From contig NZ_PGVA01000047.1 of the NCBI RefSeq assembly GCF_002860125.1, forward strand, positions 1-32,721: DNA of 32,721 bases, read 5' to 3'. This DNA is from Bacillus canaveralius (GTDB taxonomy: Bacteria > Bacillota > Bacilli > Bacillales > Cytobacillaceae). This document shows positions 8,097 to 16,353 of this stretch, in pieces. A program made the position numbers and the translations under genes. Within the stretch, counting starts at the first letter, position 1. Every line of letters begins with the position of its first letter. The notes under the pieces are model-generated. The model was not told where the DNA came from. It worked only from the letters and a program-made list of their open reading frames with translations, and searched no databases.

Positions 8097-9029
8097 ATGA
8101 GATCTGAACAAAAACAGACAAAAAAAAAAAGAAAATGGCTTCGCATTACTGGAATTGTATTGCTTCTATTAGTTGTTGGTGCCGGTGCATACGGCTTTAC
8201 TGTATATAAATCTTTAACAGATGCTGTTTCAACGATGCATCAGCCGATTAAGCGAGAGAAATCAGAAAAACGCATCGAAGAGGTCACGTTTGCACAGCAG
8301 GAGCCTTTTTCTGTTTTAATGCTTGGTGTGGATGAGCGTGATGGTGACAAAGGGCGTTCTGATACGATGATTGTCCTGACCGTTAATCCTAACGAAAATT
8401 CTGTTAAAATGCTCAGTATTCCACGTGATACGCGAACTGAAATTATCGGTAAAGGGTTTGATGATAAGATCAACCACGCTTATGCTTTTGGCGGACCGGA
8501 AATGTCAATGGATACTGTGGAAAACTTCCTGGATATCCCGATTGACTATTATATGCAAATCAACATGGAAGGCTTTGAGGATATTGTTGATGCAGTTGGT
8601 GGAATAACAATAAATAATGATATGGACTTAAAAGTGGAAGGTGCTCATTTTCCTAAAGGAGAAATTACCTTAAATGGCGCGAAAGCTTTAACATATTCAA
8701 GAATTCGGTATGAGGATCCAAGAGGAGATTTTGGACGCCAGCTCAGGCAGCGCCAGATTATTCAAGGCGTAATCAGTGAAGGAGCCAGCCTTTCTTCCTT
8801 AACCCGATTTGGCGGTATCTTCGAGGCGCTCGGTGATAATATTAAAACCAATCTCACTTTCAACGAAATGGTTGATATTCAAAAGCATTATAAGAATGCA
8901 GGAAAAAATATTCAGCAGCTGACTGTCACTGGAAACGGTCAAACGATCGGCAAAGTGTGGTACTTAATCGTATCGGATGAAGAGAAATTACGCCTGCAGA
9001 ACGAGTTAAAAGGCCATTTGGCTATATAG
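8097..9029 (+). CDS. tagU: LytR-CpsA-Psr (LCP) family wall polymer ligase
   Basis: 310 aa from ATG 8097, chosen because GGGGGA lies six bases upstream; a TTG at 8073 would add eight residues without an SD. A short basic cytoplasmic tail is followed by one membrane anchor (about 14-37) and an extracellular LCP domain. Motifs: FSVLMLGVDERDGDKGRSDT (71-90), LSIPRDT (106-112) and a later RIRYEDPRGDFGRQLRQRQ block; the conserved arginines and aspartates bind the polyprenyl pyrophosphate. The protein attaches anionic polymers such as wall teichoic acid from lipid carriers to peptidoglycan. Which of the several Bacillus LCP paralogues it is cannot be settled. It is divergent from galU and fits the surface-glycan region. 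Confidence 0.9.
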   Translation: MRSEQKQTKKKRKWLRITGIVLLLLVVGAGAYGFTVYKSLTDAVSTMHQPIKREKSEKRIEEVTFAQQEPFSVLMLGVDERDGDKGRSDTMIVLTVNPNENSVKMLSIPRDTRTEIIGKGFDDKINHAYAFGGPEMSMDTVENFLDIPIDYYMQINMEGFEDIVDAVGGITINNDMDLKVEGAHFPKGEITLNGAKALTYSRIRYEDPRGDFGRQLRQRQIIQGVISEGASLSSLTRFGGIFEALGDNIKTNLTFNEMVDIQKHYKNAGKNIQQLTVTGNGQTIGKVWYLIVSDEEKLRLQNELKGHLAI

Positions 9030-9037
9030 GAAGATTG

Positions 9038-9064
9038 AGAGACAGTTTGCGGACTGTCTCTTTT
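9038..9064 (+). terminator. Terminator of the LCP gene
   Basis: AGAGACAGT (9038-9046) and ACTGTCTCT (9053-9061) form a 9-bp stem with a 6-base loop, followed by a short T run, nine bases after the stop. It lies between convergent genes. Confidence 0.8.
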
Positions 9065-9082
9065 CTATGTCATAGACAAGCG

Positions 9083-9553
9083 TCACTGATTATAATCCCA
9101 GCTAATTCTCCATTCCCCTTCCTCCTCAATCGCATATACATCTTGATGTATATCAAAATTCCCGTACTTCCCTTTGAAAGTTTGGATAACTTCTGCTTTG
9201 TATGCAAGTGCGATGGGAACGGATTCCCCCGTGATTTTCCAATCTTTTATTTCTTCCACCTTGCCGATCTCGTAAGAAAATGTTTTTACTCCAAAATGAT
9301 TCATAAAGACGTGAGCTCGATCCTTGATATAATCGCCCCTTTCAAAACGATCCTTCATTGTAGAATGAAACAGACTCCATGATTCCGAGAAATCCCCTTC
9401 CTGTTCATATTGATAAAATTGATCGATCGCTTCTTCAGCTTGATTGTCTGGACCAAGATGGATCATTCGAGCGATGAAAATAATCAAAAACACAAATGCT
9501 GCTGCCCCTATGAAAAAACCTCTTTTTAACCATAAGTTTCTCTTTCTGTACAT
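9083..9553 (-). CDS. Membrane-anchored protein of unknown function, NTF2/DUF4878-like layout
   Basis: 156 aa. A basic N-terminus (YRKRNLWLKRG) precedes one membrane segment (about 12-32). An extracytoplasmic domain of about 120 aa follows, starting AEEAIDQFYQYEQEGDFSESWSLFH and ending in a beta-rich part that closes with GEWRISWDYNQ. Helix plus beta-sheet with a closing WRIxWD motif resembles NTF2-like and DUF4878-type extracytoplasmic domains, but no function follows. SD AAGGAG lies eight bases before the ATG. It stands alone and is convergent with the LCP gene. Confidence 0.75.
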   Translation of the reverse strand: MYRKRNLWLKRGFFIGAAAFVFLIIFIARMIHLGPDNQAEEAIDQFYQYEQEGDFSESWSLFHSTMKDRFERGDYIKDRAHVFMNHFGVKTFSYEIGKVEEIKDWKITGESVPIALAYKAEVIQTFKGKYGNFDIHQDVYAIEEEGEWRISWDYNQ

Positions 9554-9736
9554 AAACCAAGCTCCTTTAAAAAATATCTGTTATTAAAAACAATATGTAC
9601 AGGCATTCACGATTATTAATAGGACAAACAATTTGCTTGATCACAAAATAAATAGGTTGGAAGTATAACCGAGGTTCAGCCATGTAAATTTCCCGGTATC
9701 CTCAAAATTTTTATTAATTTTCATTTTCCATCGTCA

Positions 9737-9799
9737 ATAATGTCATTTTGGTCGACCATAACGTCATTATGGTGGCCAATAACGTCATTTTCTCGATTC
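9737..9799. repeat. Three 21-bp direct repeats upstream of a sigma factor gene
   Basis: Three adjoining 21-bp units (9737-9757, 9758-9778, 9779-9799) each begin ATAA(T/C)GTCATT. The first two end in self-complementary GGTCGACC and TGGCCA-like centres; the third diverges after GTCATTTT. They lie about 80 bases before the GTG at 9880 in a 325-base gene-free gap. They might be operator sites or a decayed repeat family. The rest of 9554-9736 shows nothing I can name. Confidence 0.65.
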
Positions 9800-9879
9800 G
9801 ATATATTTTTTTGTTCCCGTTATGTTTTAGCTACCCGGGAATAAAAAGGATAGGCGCGCTTTCCTGAAAGGAATTTCAA

Positions 9880-10371
9880 GTGGAGAGCTTCGAGCAATTA
9901 GTCGAGCAATACAATCCGATGATCCATAAAGTAATACACTCCCTGAACATTTACAAGAATGAGGAGGAATTCTACCAAATTGCATTAATCGGCTTGTGGG
10001 AGGCGAAACAAAGGTTTAATCCGGAGAAAGGGTTATTCTTGAACTATGCGTACACGTATATAAAAGGGAAGCTTTTATCAGAACTGGCCAAAAACGTGAA
10101 GAATGAAGAGCGCAGCGTTTACCCGAAAGAAGAGTTTTGGGAATTGATTGAGGACCTCAGCTCCGATCGGCCGTTAGAAAGGAAACTATTACTCTCCTAC
10201 TGTGAGCCGCTGACTGAGAAACAAACTAAATGGGTTCTTTACACTTACCTTGACGGTCTGACAATTAAAGAAATTGCCGAAAAGGAATCTGTATCTGTGT
10301 CAGCGGTCAAGGCATGGCGAAAAGGAGCAAAAGAGATAATTAAGGATCATTTAACAGCTTGTAATCTTTAA
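9880..10371 (+). CDS. Small sigma-70-family RNA polymerase sigma factor
   Basis: 163 aa, GTG start with AAAGGA six to seven bases upstream. Residues about 8-75 form sigma region 2 (YNPMIHKVIH, then EEEFYQIALIGLWEAKQRFNP and LNYAYTYIKGKLLSEL, a pattern close to the core-binding and -10 recognition helices). Residues about 110-155 form region 4 with the helix-turn-helix GLTIKEIAEKESVSVSAVKAW. No region 3 and no region 1 are present, so it has ECF-like architecture, though its region 2 is nearer to SigI/SigO-type or phage-like sigma factors. No anti-sigma gene adjoins it. The promoters it reads are unknown. 21-bp repeats lie in its upstream region. Confidence 0.85.
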   Translation: MESFEQLVEQYNPMIHKVIHSLNIYKNEEEFYQIALIGLWEAKQRFNPEKGLFLNYAYTYIKGKLLSELAKNVKNEERSVYPKEEFWELIEDLSSDRPLERKLLLSYCEPLTEKQTKWVLYTYLDGLTIKEIAEKESVSVSAVKAWRKGAKEIIKDHLTACNL

Positions 10372-10383
10372 TAAAACAGAAAT

Positions 10384-10419
10384 GGCAAAAGGTGAAGATG
10401 ATCATCTTCACCTTTTGCC
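10384..10419. terminator. 36-bp perfect palindrome after the sigma factor gene
   Basis: Two 18-bp arms meet with no spacer (centre TGATCA; outer ends GGCAAAAGG and CCTTTTGCC). It starts 13 bases after the sigma stop, so it may end transcription, but no T run follows. The centre would have to open into a loop in RNA. Confidence 0.6.
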
Positions 10420-10512
10420 CAGCTTTAAAGTGGAGCATTGGCTAATTGATTCTAAAAGAAAGATTTTCTCTTCGGAAGTAAGCATTCTCCAGCTTCCTGC
10501 TTTGATTTTCAT
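10408..10512 (-). CDS. Possible small protein of 34 aa
   Basis: ATG at 10512 with a strong SD (AAGGAG, nine bases upstream), reading MKIKAGSWRMLTSEEKIFLL and ending at a TGA inside the 36-bp palindrome. It has no family I recognise. The good SD and the absence of stops in 34 codons are the only support. It is convergent with the sigma factor gene. The stretch 10513-10711 shows nothing else clear. Confidence 0.3.
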   Translation of the reverse strand: MKIKAGSWRMLTSEEKIFLLESISQCSTLKLGKR

Positions 10513-10711
10513 TTTCAGCCACTCCTTCTTTTTTTAAATGTCCGCTCAATGAAATCACTTTGTAAAACTATTCTAAAAGTTATTACTTTCTTTATACCGC
10601 CTTTTTACATAAATGAAACCTTAATATCCCCAATAAAATGTGACTATTTTCTCTTTTTTCTAAAACTCAAGTTATTTTAAGACTAATAGTAGCGATTTTT
10701 GTCGGTTAATT

Positions 10712-10933
10712 TCAATATTTAAACGCCGGCAGCACCAAGTCATGAAAGTGGCTAAATAAACTGTTTGGTTTCAGATGATTGCGGTACACCTCAAGAGCTT
10801 TCATTTCGTCACTTTGCGGGTGTCGATGTTTACTTATTTCATATAAAATATCTGCCTTTAATAAGCCTTTATATTCATTGTCCAGTATTTTAAGAGCTTT
10901 CTTGAAACTGACAAGGAAAGCATTGTTATCCAT
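10712..10933 (-). CDS. Small protein of unknown function, start uncertain
   Basis: 73 aa from the first ATG, charged and mostly helical (FKKALKILDNEYKGLLKADI, then EISKHRHPQSDEMKALEVY), with no membrane segment. No SD precedes the ATG at 10933. The frame stays open for about 27 codons upstream (reading VPHVTDTVIIARNDYLKGIF up to a TAG) without an ATG, GTG or TTG start, and the only SD-linked ATG there is out of frame and followed at once by TAA. So the true start may be lost or non-canonical and the gene may be decaying. Function unknown. Confidence 0.45.
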   Translation of the reverse strand: MDNNAFLVSFKKALKILDNEYKGLLKADILYEISKHRHPQSDEMKALEVYRNHLKPNSLFSHFHDLVLPAFKY

Positions 10934-11071
10934 CAGGATTTGCTTGTTAAATATTCCTTTTAAATAATCATTCCTGGCAATGATAACCGTATCCGTTACA
11001 TGCGGAACAGCTCCCTAAATTTGGATTCATGGGGAAAAATGAAGTTTTTTGTTTTATTTTGTAAAAATATG

Positions 11072-11099
11072 TTGAAAAATTCACGAATATTGATATAAT
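11072..11099 (+). promoter_or_regulatory. Sigma-A promoter of the EAL-MCP operon
   Basis: TTGAAA, 16 bases, TATAAT. The leader to the EAL start codon is about 120 bases and shows only a weak inverted repeat (AAAGCT / AGCTTT). Confidence 0.75.
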
Positions 11100-11224
11100 T
11101 TACAAAGCTAGACATTAAGTAAAATGTAATAGGTATATCTACTCATTATAAATTATTCCAGCTTTAATTGTATTTCAAAATCTATAAAACTAGAAGAATC
11201 CACAGAGGAGAGGAGAAGAATTAA

Positions 11225-11971
11225 ATGAGTGATCTAAATTATATTTCAGCAATATTAGAGAAACGTTCTTTCTTCAGTGAATATCAGCCTCTTTGGAATA
11301 CAGAGACAAACTCGATTTTCGCTTATGAAGCTTTTTTTCGGATTGACGCAGGCACCAGTCCTCTGGTGATCTTCGAAAATGCACGCAAAGCGGGCCTTCT
11401 TTATGAACTTGATACTGCATCAATCCGGAACACCATAAAGAACTACCCTTTTTTCAAAAAATATTTCCTGTTTGTTAATGTTTTCCCATCAACATTAATC
11501 CACCCTGAATTTCCGAAGTTTATAAAGAGCTTAATTAATCATTTTCCCGATATTAAAGGTGAGATCATTTTTGAGATCAATGAAGCTGTTGTTGAAGAAG
11601 ACTGCTGGAACAAGGAGATTTTTTCAGATCGTTTGGAGTTTTTAAGATCAAGCGGATTTCAACTTGCATTTGATGATTTGCCGATTACTGATCTATCTCT
11701 GGAAAAGATTAAGCGCCATGAACCGGAATTTGTTAAGTTGGATCATACATATTCCACTCAGCTATCAGAATCATTAGTTAAACAACAAAGCATTCAATAT
11801 TTGCTTACATATATGAATAGAAAAAACGTGTTGGTTCTGGAAGGAGTTGAGACTGCAGAGGACCTGTTAGTGGCCAGAAATCTGGGGGTGCCACTGCTGC
11901 AGGGGTATTATATTGCAAAGCCTATGGTATTGGATGCTTTTAAGGAACAGATTTCAGTGAGCATGGATTAG
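11225..11971 (+). CDS. EAL-domain protein with altered loop 6 (c-di-GMP phosphodiesterase or sensor)
   Basis: 248 aa, a stand-alone EAL domain with no sensor domain. Residues matching catalytic positions are present: E35 (YEAFFR, the EAL site reads EAF), N85 (FVNV), E117 (FEINE), D150/D151 (FDDLP), K171 (VKLD), E206 (LEGVE) and Q226 (QGYY). However, loop 6, normally DDFGTG, reads DDLPIT and so lacks the glycine-rich part tied to activity and dimer signalling. It may hydrolyse c-di-GMP poorly or only bind it. The SD is an AGGAGAGGAG run before the ATG. A chemoreceptor gene follows 43 bases later, probably in the same operon. A c-di-GMP riboswitch lies 7 kb away. Confidence 0.85.
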   Translation: MSDLNYISAILEKRSFFSEYQPLWNTETNSIFAYEAFFRIDAGTSPLVIFENARKAGLLYELDTASIRNTIKNYPFFKKYFLFVNVFPSTLIHPEFPKFIKSLINHFPDIKGEIIFEINEAVVEEDCWNKEIFSDRLEFLRSSGFQLAFDDLPITDLSLEKIKRHEPEFVKLDHTYSTQLSESLVKQQSIQYLLTYMNRKNVLVLEGVETAEDLLVARNLGVPLLQGYYIAKPMVLDAFKEQISVSMD

Positions 11972-12014
11972 AAATCGATTACAATACAAGTGGACTTAGG
12001 GAGAGAGGTAGTTT

Positions 12015-13724
12015 ATGAACAAGAGGAAGTTAATGAAAATGAATTTAAAGCTGGGAACAAAGATTAATTTAATTGTACTAAGCATTGTTGTACTGTTTTC
12101 AGCCGTGATCGGGACAGTTGTTTCCCGTGAAGTAACGGAAGGAATTAAAAAGGTTGCTGTTGAAAAAGCGAAAGGCGACCTAAACCTTGCCTCAAGCTAT
12201 ATAGATGAAAAATACCCGGGTGACTGGACAATTAAAAACGGAAAGCTTCAAAAAGGTAAAGTCGTCTTGAATGACAACTTTGAAATTGTCGATGAAATTG
12301 GAGAGTACACAGGTGATACGGTCACCATTTTCCAGGGTGACACTAGAATTTCAACAAATGTCATGAATGAGGGAAAACGGGCAGTCGGAACCGCTGTATC
12401 ATCTGAAGTAGCCAACACTGTAATAAAAGATGGAAAGAATTTTTACGGTGAAGCTGAGGTTGCCGGAAACTTCTATCAAACTGCTTATATGCCGATTAAA
12501 GACGGCAGCGGAGAAGCTGTCGGTATCTTCTATGTGGGAGCTTCGCAAAGTGTTATTGATGAAACATTGCGCAGTTTTTACATAATATTCGCAATTGCTT
12601 TGGCAATTATTTTACCTCTGGCATTTTTCATTGTTGTCTTATTTACAAAAAGACTAAGAAATAGGCTCGATAAAATCACAATTGCGATGGAGCAAGCCGG
12701 CAGCGGAGATTTTACTTCAAATGTCGATGATGATGCAGGCGACGAAATCAGCAAACTGACCGCCAGCTACAATCAAATGAAAGACAATTTACGGCATATG
12801 ATTAACCAGGTACTGCAAACATCCGAGCAGGTTGCCGCTTCTTCCGAAGAGCTCACAGCAGGAGCGGAGGAAACAGGCCGTGCGACAAAAGAGATTACAG
12901 CCGCAATTCAACAGGTTTCGAGCGGTGCAGAAGATACAACGGCAAGCCTTGAAGAAACGTCAAAATCCTTGGAAGAGGTTACAGGCGCCATCCAGTTGAT
13001 TGCGGAAGCGTCCTCATCGATCGCAGAAGCTGGCTTAAAGGCCTCAGAACAGGCGAAACAAGGCGGAGAATATGTAGGCGACACCGTCGAGCAAATCCAT
13101 GCTATTGATCGTTCCGTTAATCAAAGTGGCGAGGTCATTCAACTTCTGGATAAACGATCACAGGAAATCGGTGAAATCACAAAAACCATTTCCGATATCG
13201 CCAATCAGACTAACTTGCTTGCATTGAATGCGGCGATTGAAGCAGCACGCGCCGGAGAGCATGGTAAAGGGTTTGCAGTTGTTGCCGATGAAGTTCGTAA
13301 GCTTGCGGAACAATCCCAGAAGTCTTCAGCGCAAATTTCGGAAATGATTAAAGAAATCCAAACAGATATGACGCGTTCAAACGAATCGATCACCCAAGTC
13401 AAGTCAGAAGTAAAAGAAGGCCTGGGTATAGTCCAAAAAACTGAAAATGCGTTTAAAGAAATTATCGGTTCGATGGAAGACATGGGCGGGCAAATTGATG
13501 AAATGGCTGCATCCGCGGAGCAAATGTCAGCCGGAGCACAGGAAGTTTCAGCTACAGTAACGAGTGTAACGTCTGTCTCAAGGGATTCTTCCCTGCATGC
13601 ACAAACGGTTGCAGCAGCAACAGAGCAGCAGCTGGCGGCAATGGAGGAAATCTCTTCATCTGCAAGCTCAATGTCAGATATGGCGGTGAATTTACAGGAG
13701 CTCATCAGCCGTTTCAAAGTTTAG
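12015..13724 (+). CDS. Methyl-accepting chemotaxis protein with single-Cache sensor domain
   Basis: 569 aa. Basic N-terminus, TM1 (about 17-37), extracellular sensor of about 150 aa with a Cache-like beta pattern ([19 protein letters not shown] near the start; AVGTAVSS, then [19 protein letters not shown] near the end), TM2 (about 189-212), a HAMP domain (about 213-265), and a cytoplasmic methyl-accepting coiled coil. The hairpin tip is [20 protein letters not shown], the contact for CheA/CheW. The many glutamate and glutamine pairs flanking it are likely methylation sites. The ligand is unknown; Cache domains bind small molecules such as organic acids and amino acids. SD GAGGT. Second gene after the EAL protein, suggesting linked control of motility. 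Confidence 0.95.
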   Translation: MNKRKLMKMNLKLGTKINLIVLSIVVLFSAVIGTVVSREVTEGIKKVAVEKAKGDLNLASSYIDEKYPGDWTIKNGKLQKGKVVLNDNFEIVDEIGEYTGDTVTIFQGDTRISTNVMNEGKRAVGTAVSSEVANTVIKDGKNFYGEAEVAGNFYQTAYMPIKDGSGEAVGIFYVGASQSVIDETLRSFYIIFAIALAIILPLAFFIVVLFTKRLRNRLDKITIAMEQAGSGDFTSNVDDDAGDEISKLTASYNQMKDNLRHMINQVLQTSEQVAASSEELTAGAEETGRATKEITAAIQQVSSGAEDTTASLEETSKSLEEVTGAIQLIAEASSSIAEAGLKASEQAKQGGEYVGDTVEQIHAIDRSVNQSGEVIQLLDKRSQEIGEITKTISDIANQTNLLALNAAIEAARAGEHGKGFAVVADEVRKLAEQSQKSSAQISEMIKEIQTDMTRSNESITQVKSEVKEGLGIVQKTENAFKEIIGSMEDMGGQIDEMAASAEQMSAGAQEVSATVTSVTSVSRDSSLHAQTVAAATEQQLAAMEEISSSASSMSDMAVNLQELISRFKV

Positions 13725-13751
13725 CAGTTATATAATTGCAAGCAGACAACA

Positions 13752-13784
13752 TGGCAGGCGCCGGATTCCGGTGCCTGCCACTTT
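13752..13784 (+). terminator. Terminator of the EAL-MCP operon
   Basis: TGGCAGGCGCCGG (13752-13764) pairs with CCGGTGCCTGCCA (13768-13780), with one G-T wobble and a 3-base loop. The T tail is short (CTTT). Confidence 0.65.
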
Positions 13785-13812
13785 ATGAAAGAAAGGATTT
13801 TTTGAATAATTT

Positions 13813-14373
13813 ATGATCTATACAGAAGATGAATTGGTTTTTATAAAAGAAAATCTGGGAAAACGGCCATTAACAGAAATCGCGAAACAATTGGGCCGGT
13901 CACCAAAGTCATTGGAAATGACGCTGATCCGGAAAATGGGTACATCCAACACAAAAACGAGCACCGGAAACATTACCGCCGGTGAGCTGGCGAAAATTTT
14001 GCAGGTAGACAGAAACACAGTTATAGGATGGCTTGCCCGGCATGGCCTGCCATACAAAGAGAAGATTACCCGATATAAAAAGAAATTCACATTCATTGAC
14101 GTCGAGGAATTTTGGAAATGGGCTGCCCATAATAAAGAAAAAATTGATTTTTCAAAGATGCTGCCTTATTCCCTTCCCCCTGAACCCGATTGGGTCAAGG
14201 AGGAACGCAAATACAAAAAGGCCCGGAACTATTGTCCATGGACCATTTTAGAGGAAAAGCAGCTTTTAGAATGGGCCCAAGCTGGGCTGAGTATGCAAAC
14301 CATTTCTGAGAAGCTGAAACGGACACCCAGCTCTGTTGTGAAGAAATATGAACGGTTGAAGGGGACTAACTAA
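13813..14373 (+). CDS. DNA-binding protein with Myb/SANT-like ends and a central wHTH
   Basis: 186 aa. Residues 1-40 (YTEDELVFIKENLGKRPLTE, IAKQLGRSPKSLEMTL) form a Myb/SANT-like helix-turn-helix. Residues about 55-105 (AGELAKILQVDRNTVIGWLA, then a YKKKF-FIDVEEFWKWA block) look like an excisionase/MerR-type winged helix. Residues about 140-182 (WTILEEKQLLEWAQAGLSMQ, TISEKLKRTPSSVVKKY) repeat the Myb-like pattern. It is probably a transcription regulator or phage-derived DNA-binding protein; the target is unknown. The start is limited by a TAA three bases upstream of the ATG-adjacent codon, and the nearest SD (AAAGGA) is 15 bases away, further than usual. Confidence 0.7.
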   Translation: MIYTEDELVFIKENLGKRPLTEIAKQLGRSPKSLEMTLIRKMGTSNTKTSTGNITAGELAKILQVDRNTVIGWLARHGLPYKEKITRYKKKFTFIDVEEFWKWAAHNKEKIDFSKMLPYSLPPEPDWVKEERKYKKARNYCPWTILEEKQLLEWAQAGLSMQTISEKLKRTPSSVVKKYERLKGTN

Positions 14374-14408
14374 AGCAGTTTAATCCATAAATACTAGAAT
14401 CACTTTGT

Positions 14409-14517
14409 TTGAACAATAAATTATTATGTATATAAAAACTACTTTCACATGCAAAAAAATTAATTTAATTATGTTAAATTTTACCTTTATTGTAGGACTC
14501 GACAATTTCTACATAAT
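14409..14517 (+). promoter_or_regulatory. Two candidate sigma-A promoters for the lipoprotein gene
   Basis: TTGAAC, 16 bases, TATAAA at 14409-14436, and TTGTAG, 16 bases, CATAAT at 14490-14517. The second would give a leader of about 28 bases. Confidence 0.5.
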
Positions 14518-14551
14518 GATGTATATTTCGACTCATAGGGTGGTGATTAAA

Positions 14552-15022
14552 TTGAAAAAACTTAATTTCTTAACTTTGTTGATAGTTGTTTTGATAATAG
14601 CAGCTTGTAGTCCCAAGGTTAACAATGATGAAACATCCGGAAATAATAACAAAGCAGAACCCTCAATAAAAACTTCTAATGAAGATAAAGAGAGTGTGGT
14701 TGACGAAAAACCGCATGAAGAGAACAAAGAAAATAAATCAGCAGAAGATCAGGCGAGTGAAGAACCCAATCAAGCCAACGAGGTTAATAAAAATAATGTG
14801 AATACTGACATTAATACAAAGCAGGTAGAATTTTCAGGACAAATTGACCAGACTTCAATAGAAGTTATAACATCTGAAGGAACTCCTCTTGCACTAAGAA
14901 TTGAGAATTTTGGAGAAAATGTAGATTTTGGCGCTCTTAATGCAGGAGATAGAGCTGAAGTAGAGTATTATACTAATGAACATGGACAGAACATGCTCAC
15001 AAATTTTGTTATCACGGAATAA
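14552..15022 (+). CDS. Lipoprotein of unknown function
   Basis: 156 aa from a TTG at 14552. This start is chosen because GGTGGTGAT lies just before it and because it gives a proper lipoprotein signal peptide (KKLNFLTLLIVVLIIAAC, lipobox IAAC, with lipidated cysteine at residue 18). An ATG 126 bases upstream would bury the signal. A polar linker of about 70 residues rich in N, E, K and D follows. Then comes a small domain of about 65 aa (QVEFSGQIDQTSIEVITSEG, LALRIENFG, AGDRAEVEYYTNEHGQ) with an OB-like beta pattern. It should sit on the outer face of the membrane. Partner and role are unknown. It is convergent with rsgI. Confidence 0.75.
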   Translation: MKKLNFLTLLIVVLIIAACSPKVNNDETSGNNNKAEPSIKTSNEDKESVVDEKPHEENKENKSAEDQASEEPNQANEVNKNNVNTDINTKQVEFSGQIDQTSIEVITSEGTPLALRIENFGENVDFGALNAGDRAEVEYYTNEHGQNMLTNFVITE

Positions 15023-15062
15023 CTATTAAAATGCAAAGTGAACTCTAGCTAATTCCAATTAT

Positions 15063-15094
15063 AGAAAAGCACCTGCAAGGGTGCTTTTCTGGCT
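15063..15094. terminator. Shared terminator between the lipoprotein gene and rsgI
   Basis: AGAAAAGCACC (15063-15073) pairs with GGTGCTTTTCT (15080-15090). It lies between two convergent stops (15022 and 15094). The U-rich half-arms can serve either direction. Confidence 0.75.
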
Positions 15095-16353
15095 TATTGT
15101 GTCCAATCTTTTTCAGGATTCTCTGAATTTAAATATCTGCTCTCACGAACATGTTCTTCGTCATTTTGATCGGCATCATCTTCCTCCATCCCATCTACTG
15201 TTTCTTGTTGTTCCTGCTCTTGATGATCGTCATTTGCAGGAGGCTTGAAATTTTCGTTCTCTGCTGGTGCTTGATCATCCCTTTCTATCTCATTCTGATC
15301 TTCTTCCTTTATACTACTGTTATCAGGAACTGGTTTTCGCCCATTTTGTTGTTCATTATCTTGATTTTGGTTTCCTGCTGGTTGTTTATTTTCTTGATCT
15401 TTATCAATTATTTCAACCTTTGAAGTATTGTTGCTGTTATTGATCTCTTCTTTTTTTACAGCCTTCGGAACCGACTTATTGTTTGAACCAACATCTGGAG
15501 TACGACTTCCAGTAGGTGAAGATTCTTCTTTAGGTAAATCATCGTGTTTAACCTTAGCTTTATTATCGTTGGGTTTAATCTTTTCTAAATGATTATTCCC
15601 CTGAACGGATTGCCGTGGTTGTTGCCCAAGCTCCTTTAATTCCGCAATTGATCGGCTGCGAATCGTTTCTTTACTGATGTTGTGGCCTTTGTCTATTAGA
15701 TCCTTATAGCTTACATATTTATTTATTGAAAGACTTGCTTTGTGGGCTTTATCTAGAGTGTTTTTATTTTCTTTTTTGATAAACACCTCGGCATCGACCT
15801 TATTATCATTAAGTGAGACCGTCAAAGCACTTTGGATATCATCATCCAGTTCATCCAAATTTCCTCTAAGCGGCACAACCGTAACTGCTACCAGCCCTTT
15901 TTTATCCGTTTTCAAATATTTCTTTTTGACAGTATGGCGGATAAATTCATCAATAAATGTATATAAATTTTCATCTTCTGTTGAGATCGATTTAATTACT
16001 TCCTGTCCATCATCATTGACCGGAATAACTTTCAGTATATTCAACTGCTTATCGATATGAACTTCAACGGAAGGGTTAATATCAATTGCGACTACATACG
16101 AATCTTGTTGAGTCTGCGAATTGAAAAGAAAATAACCGATTACAGAGAGCACCAAAATTGCAGCAAGTGATAAATATTTAATTGGCCGGAACCGACTGGT
16201 GCTTTTTTCAGAATAGGTGTAAAGCTGGCCAATCCGAGGCACACCATCTTCAGGCCAGGGAATATTTTTAAAAATACCGCCCTCGCACATTATCACCACA
16301 TATTCCTGGTTCACCTCTATAACAATTCCCTGATAGATTGTATTGTTCAGCAT
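15094..16353 (-). CDS. rsgI: Anti-sigma-I factor RsgI
   Basis: 419 aa. Residues 1-55 are the cytoplasmic SigI-binding domain (YQGIVIEVNQEYVVIMCEGG). One membrane segment follows (about 59-77), then the extracytoplasmic domain starting VVAIDINPSVEVHID. In this family the N-P bond here (N93-P94) is the reported self-cleavage site that starts regulated proteolysis and release of SigI. From about residue 230 the tail is long, polar and disordered-looking, rich in N, E, D and Q, instead of a carbohydrate-binding module as in cellulolytic clostridia. The gene overlaps the end of sigI by seven bases, so translation is coupled. It controls SigI, which acts in wall stress and heat response in Bacillus. 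Confidence 0.93.
   Translation of the reverse strand: MLNNTIYQGIVIEVNQEYVVIMCEGGIFKNIPWPEDGVPRIGQLYTYSEKSTSRFRPIKYLSLAAILVLSVIGYFLFNSQTQQDSYVVAIDINPSVEVHIDKQLNILKVIPVNDDGQEVIKSISTEDENLYTFIDEFIRHTVKKKYLKTDKKGLVAVTVVPLRGNLDELDDDIQSALTVSLNDNKVDAEVFIKKENKNTLDKAHKASLSINKYVSYKDLIDKGHNISKETIRSRSIAELKELGQQPRQSVQGNNHLEKIKPNDNKAKVKHDDLPKEESSPTGSRTPDVGSNNKSVPKAVKKEEINNSNNTSKVEIIDKDQENKQPAGNQNQDNEQQNGRKPVPDNSSIKEEDQNEIERDDQAPAENENFKPPANDDHQEQEQQETVDGMEEDDADQNDEEHVRESRYLNSENPEKDWTQ

Noticed and set aside
13205-13717. 170-aa minus-strand frame inside the chemoreceptor gene
   Set aside because: Antisense of the conserved signalling hairpin of the MCP; serine/alanine-rich shadow without SD.
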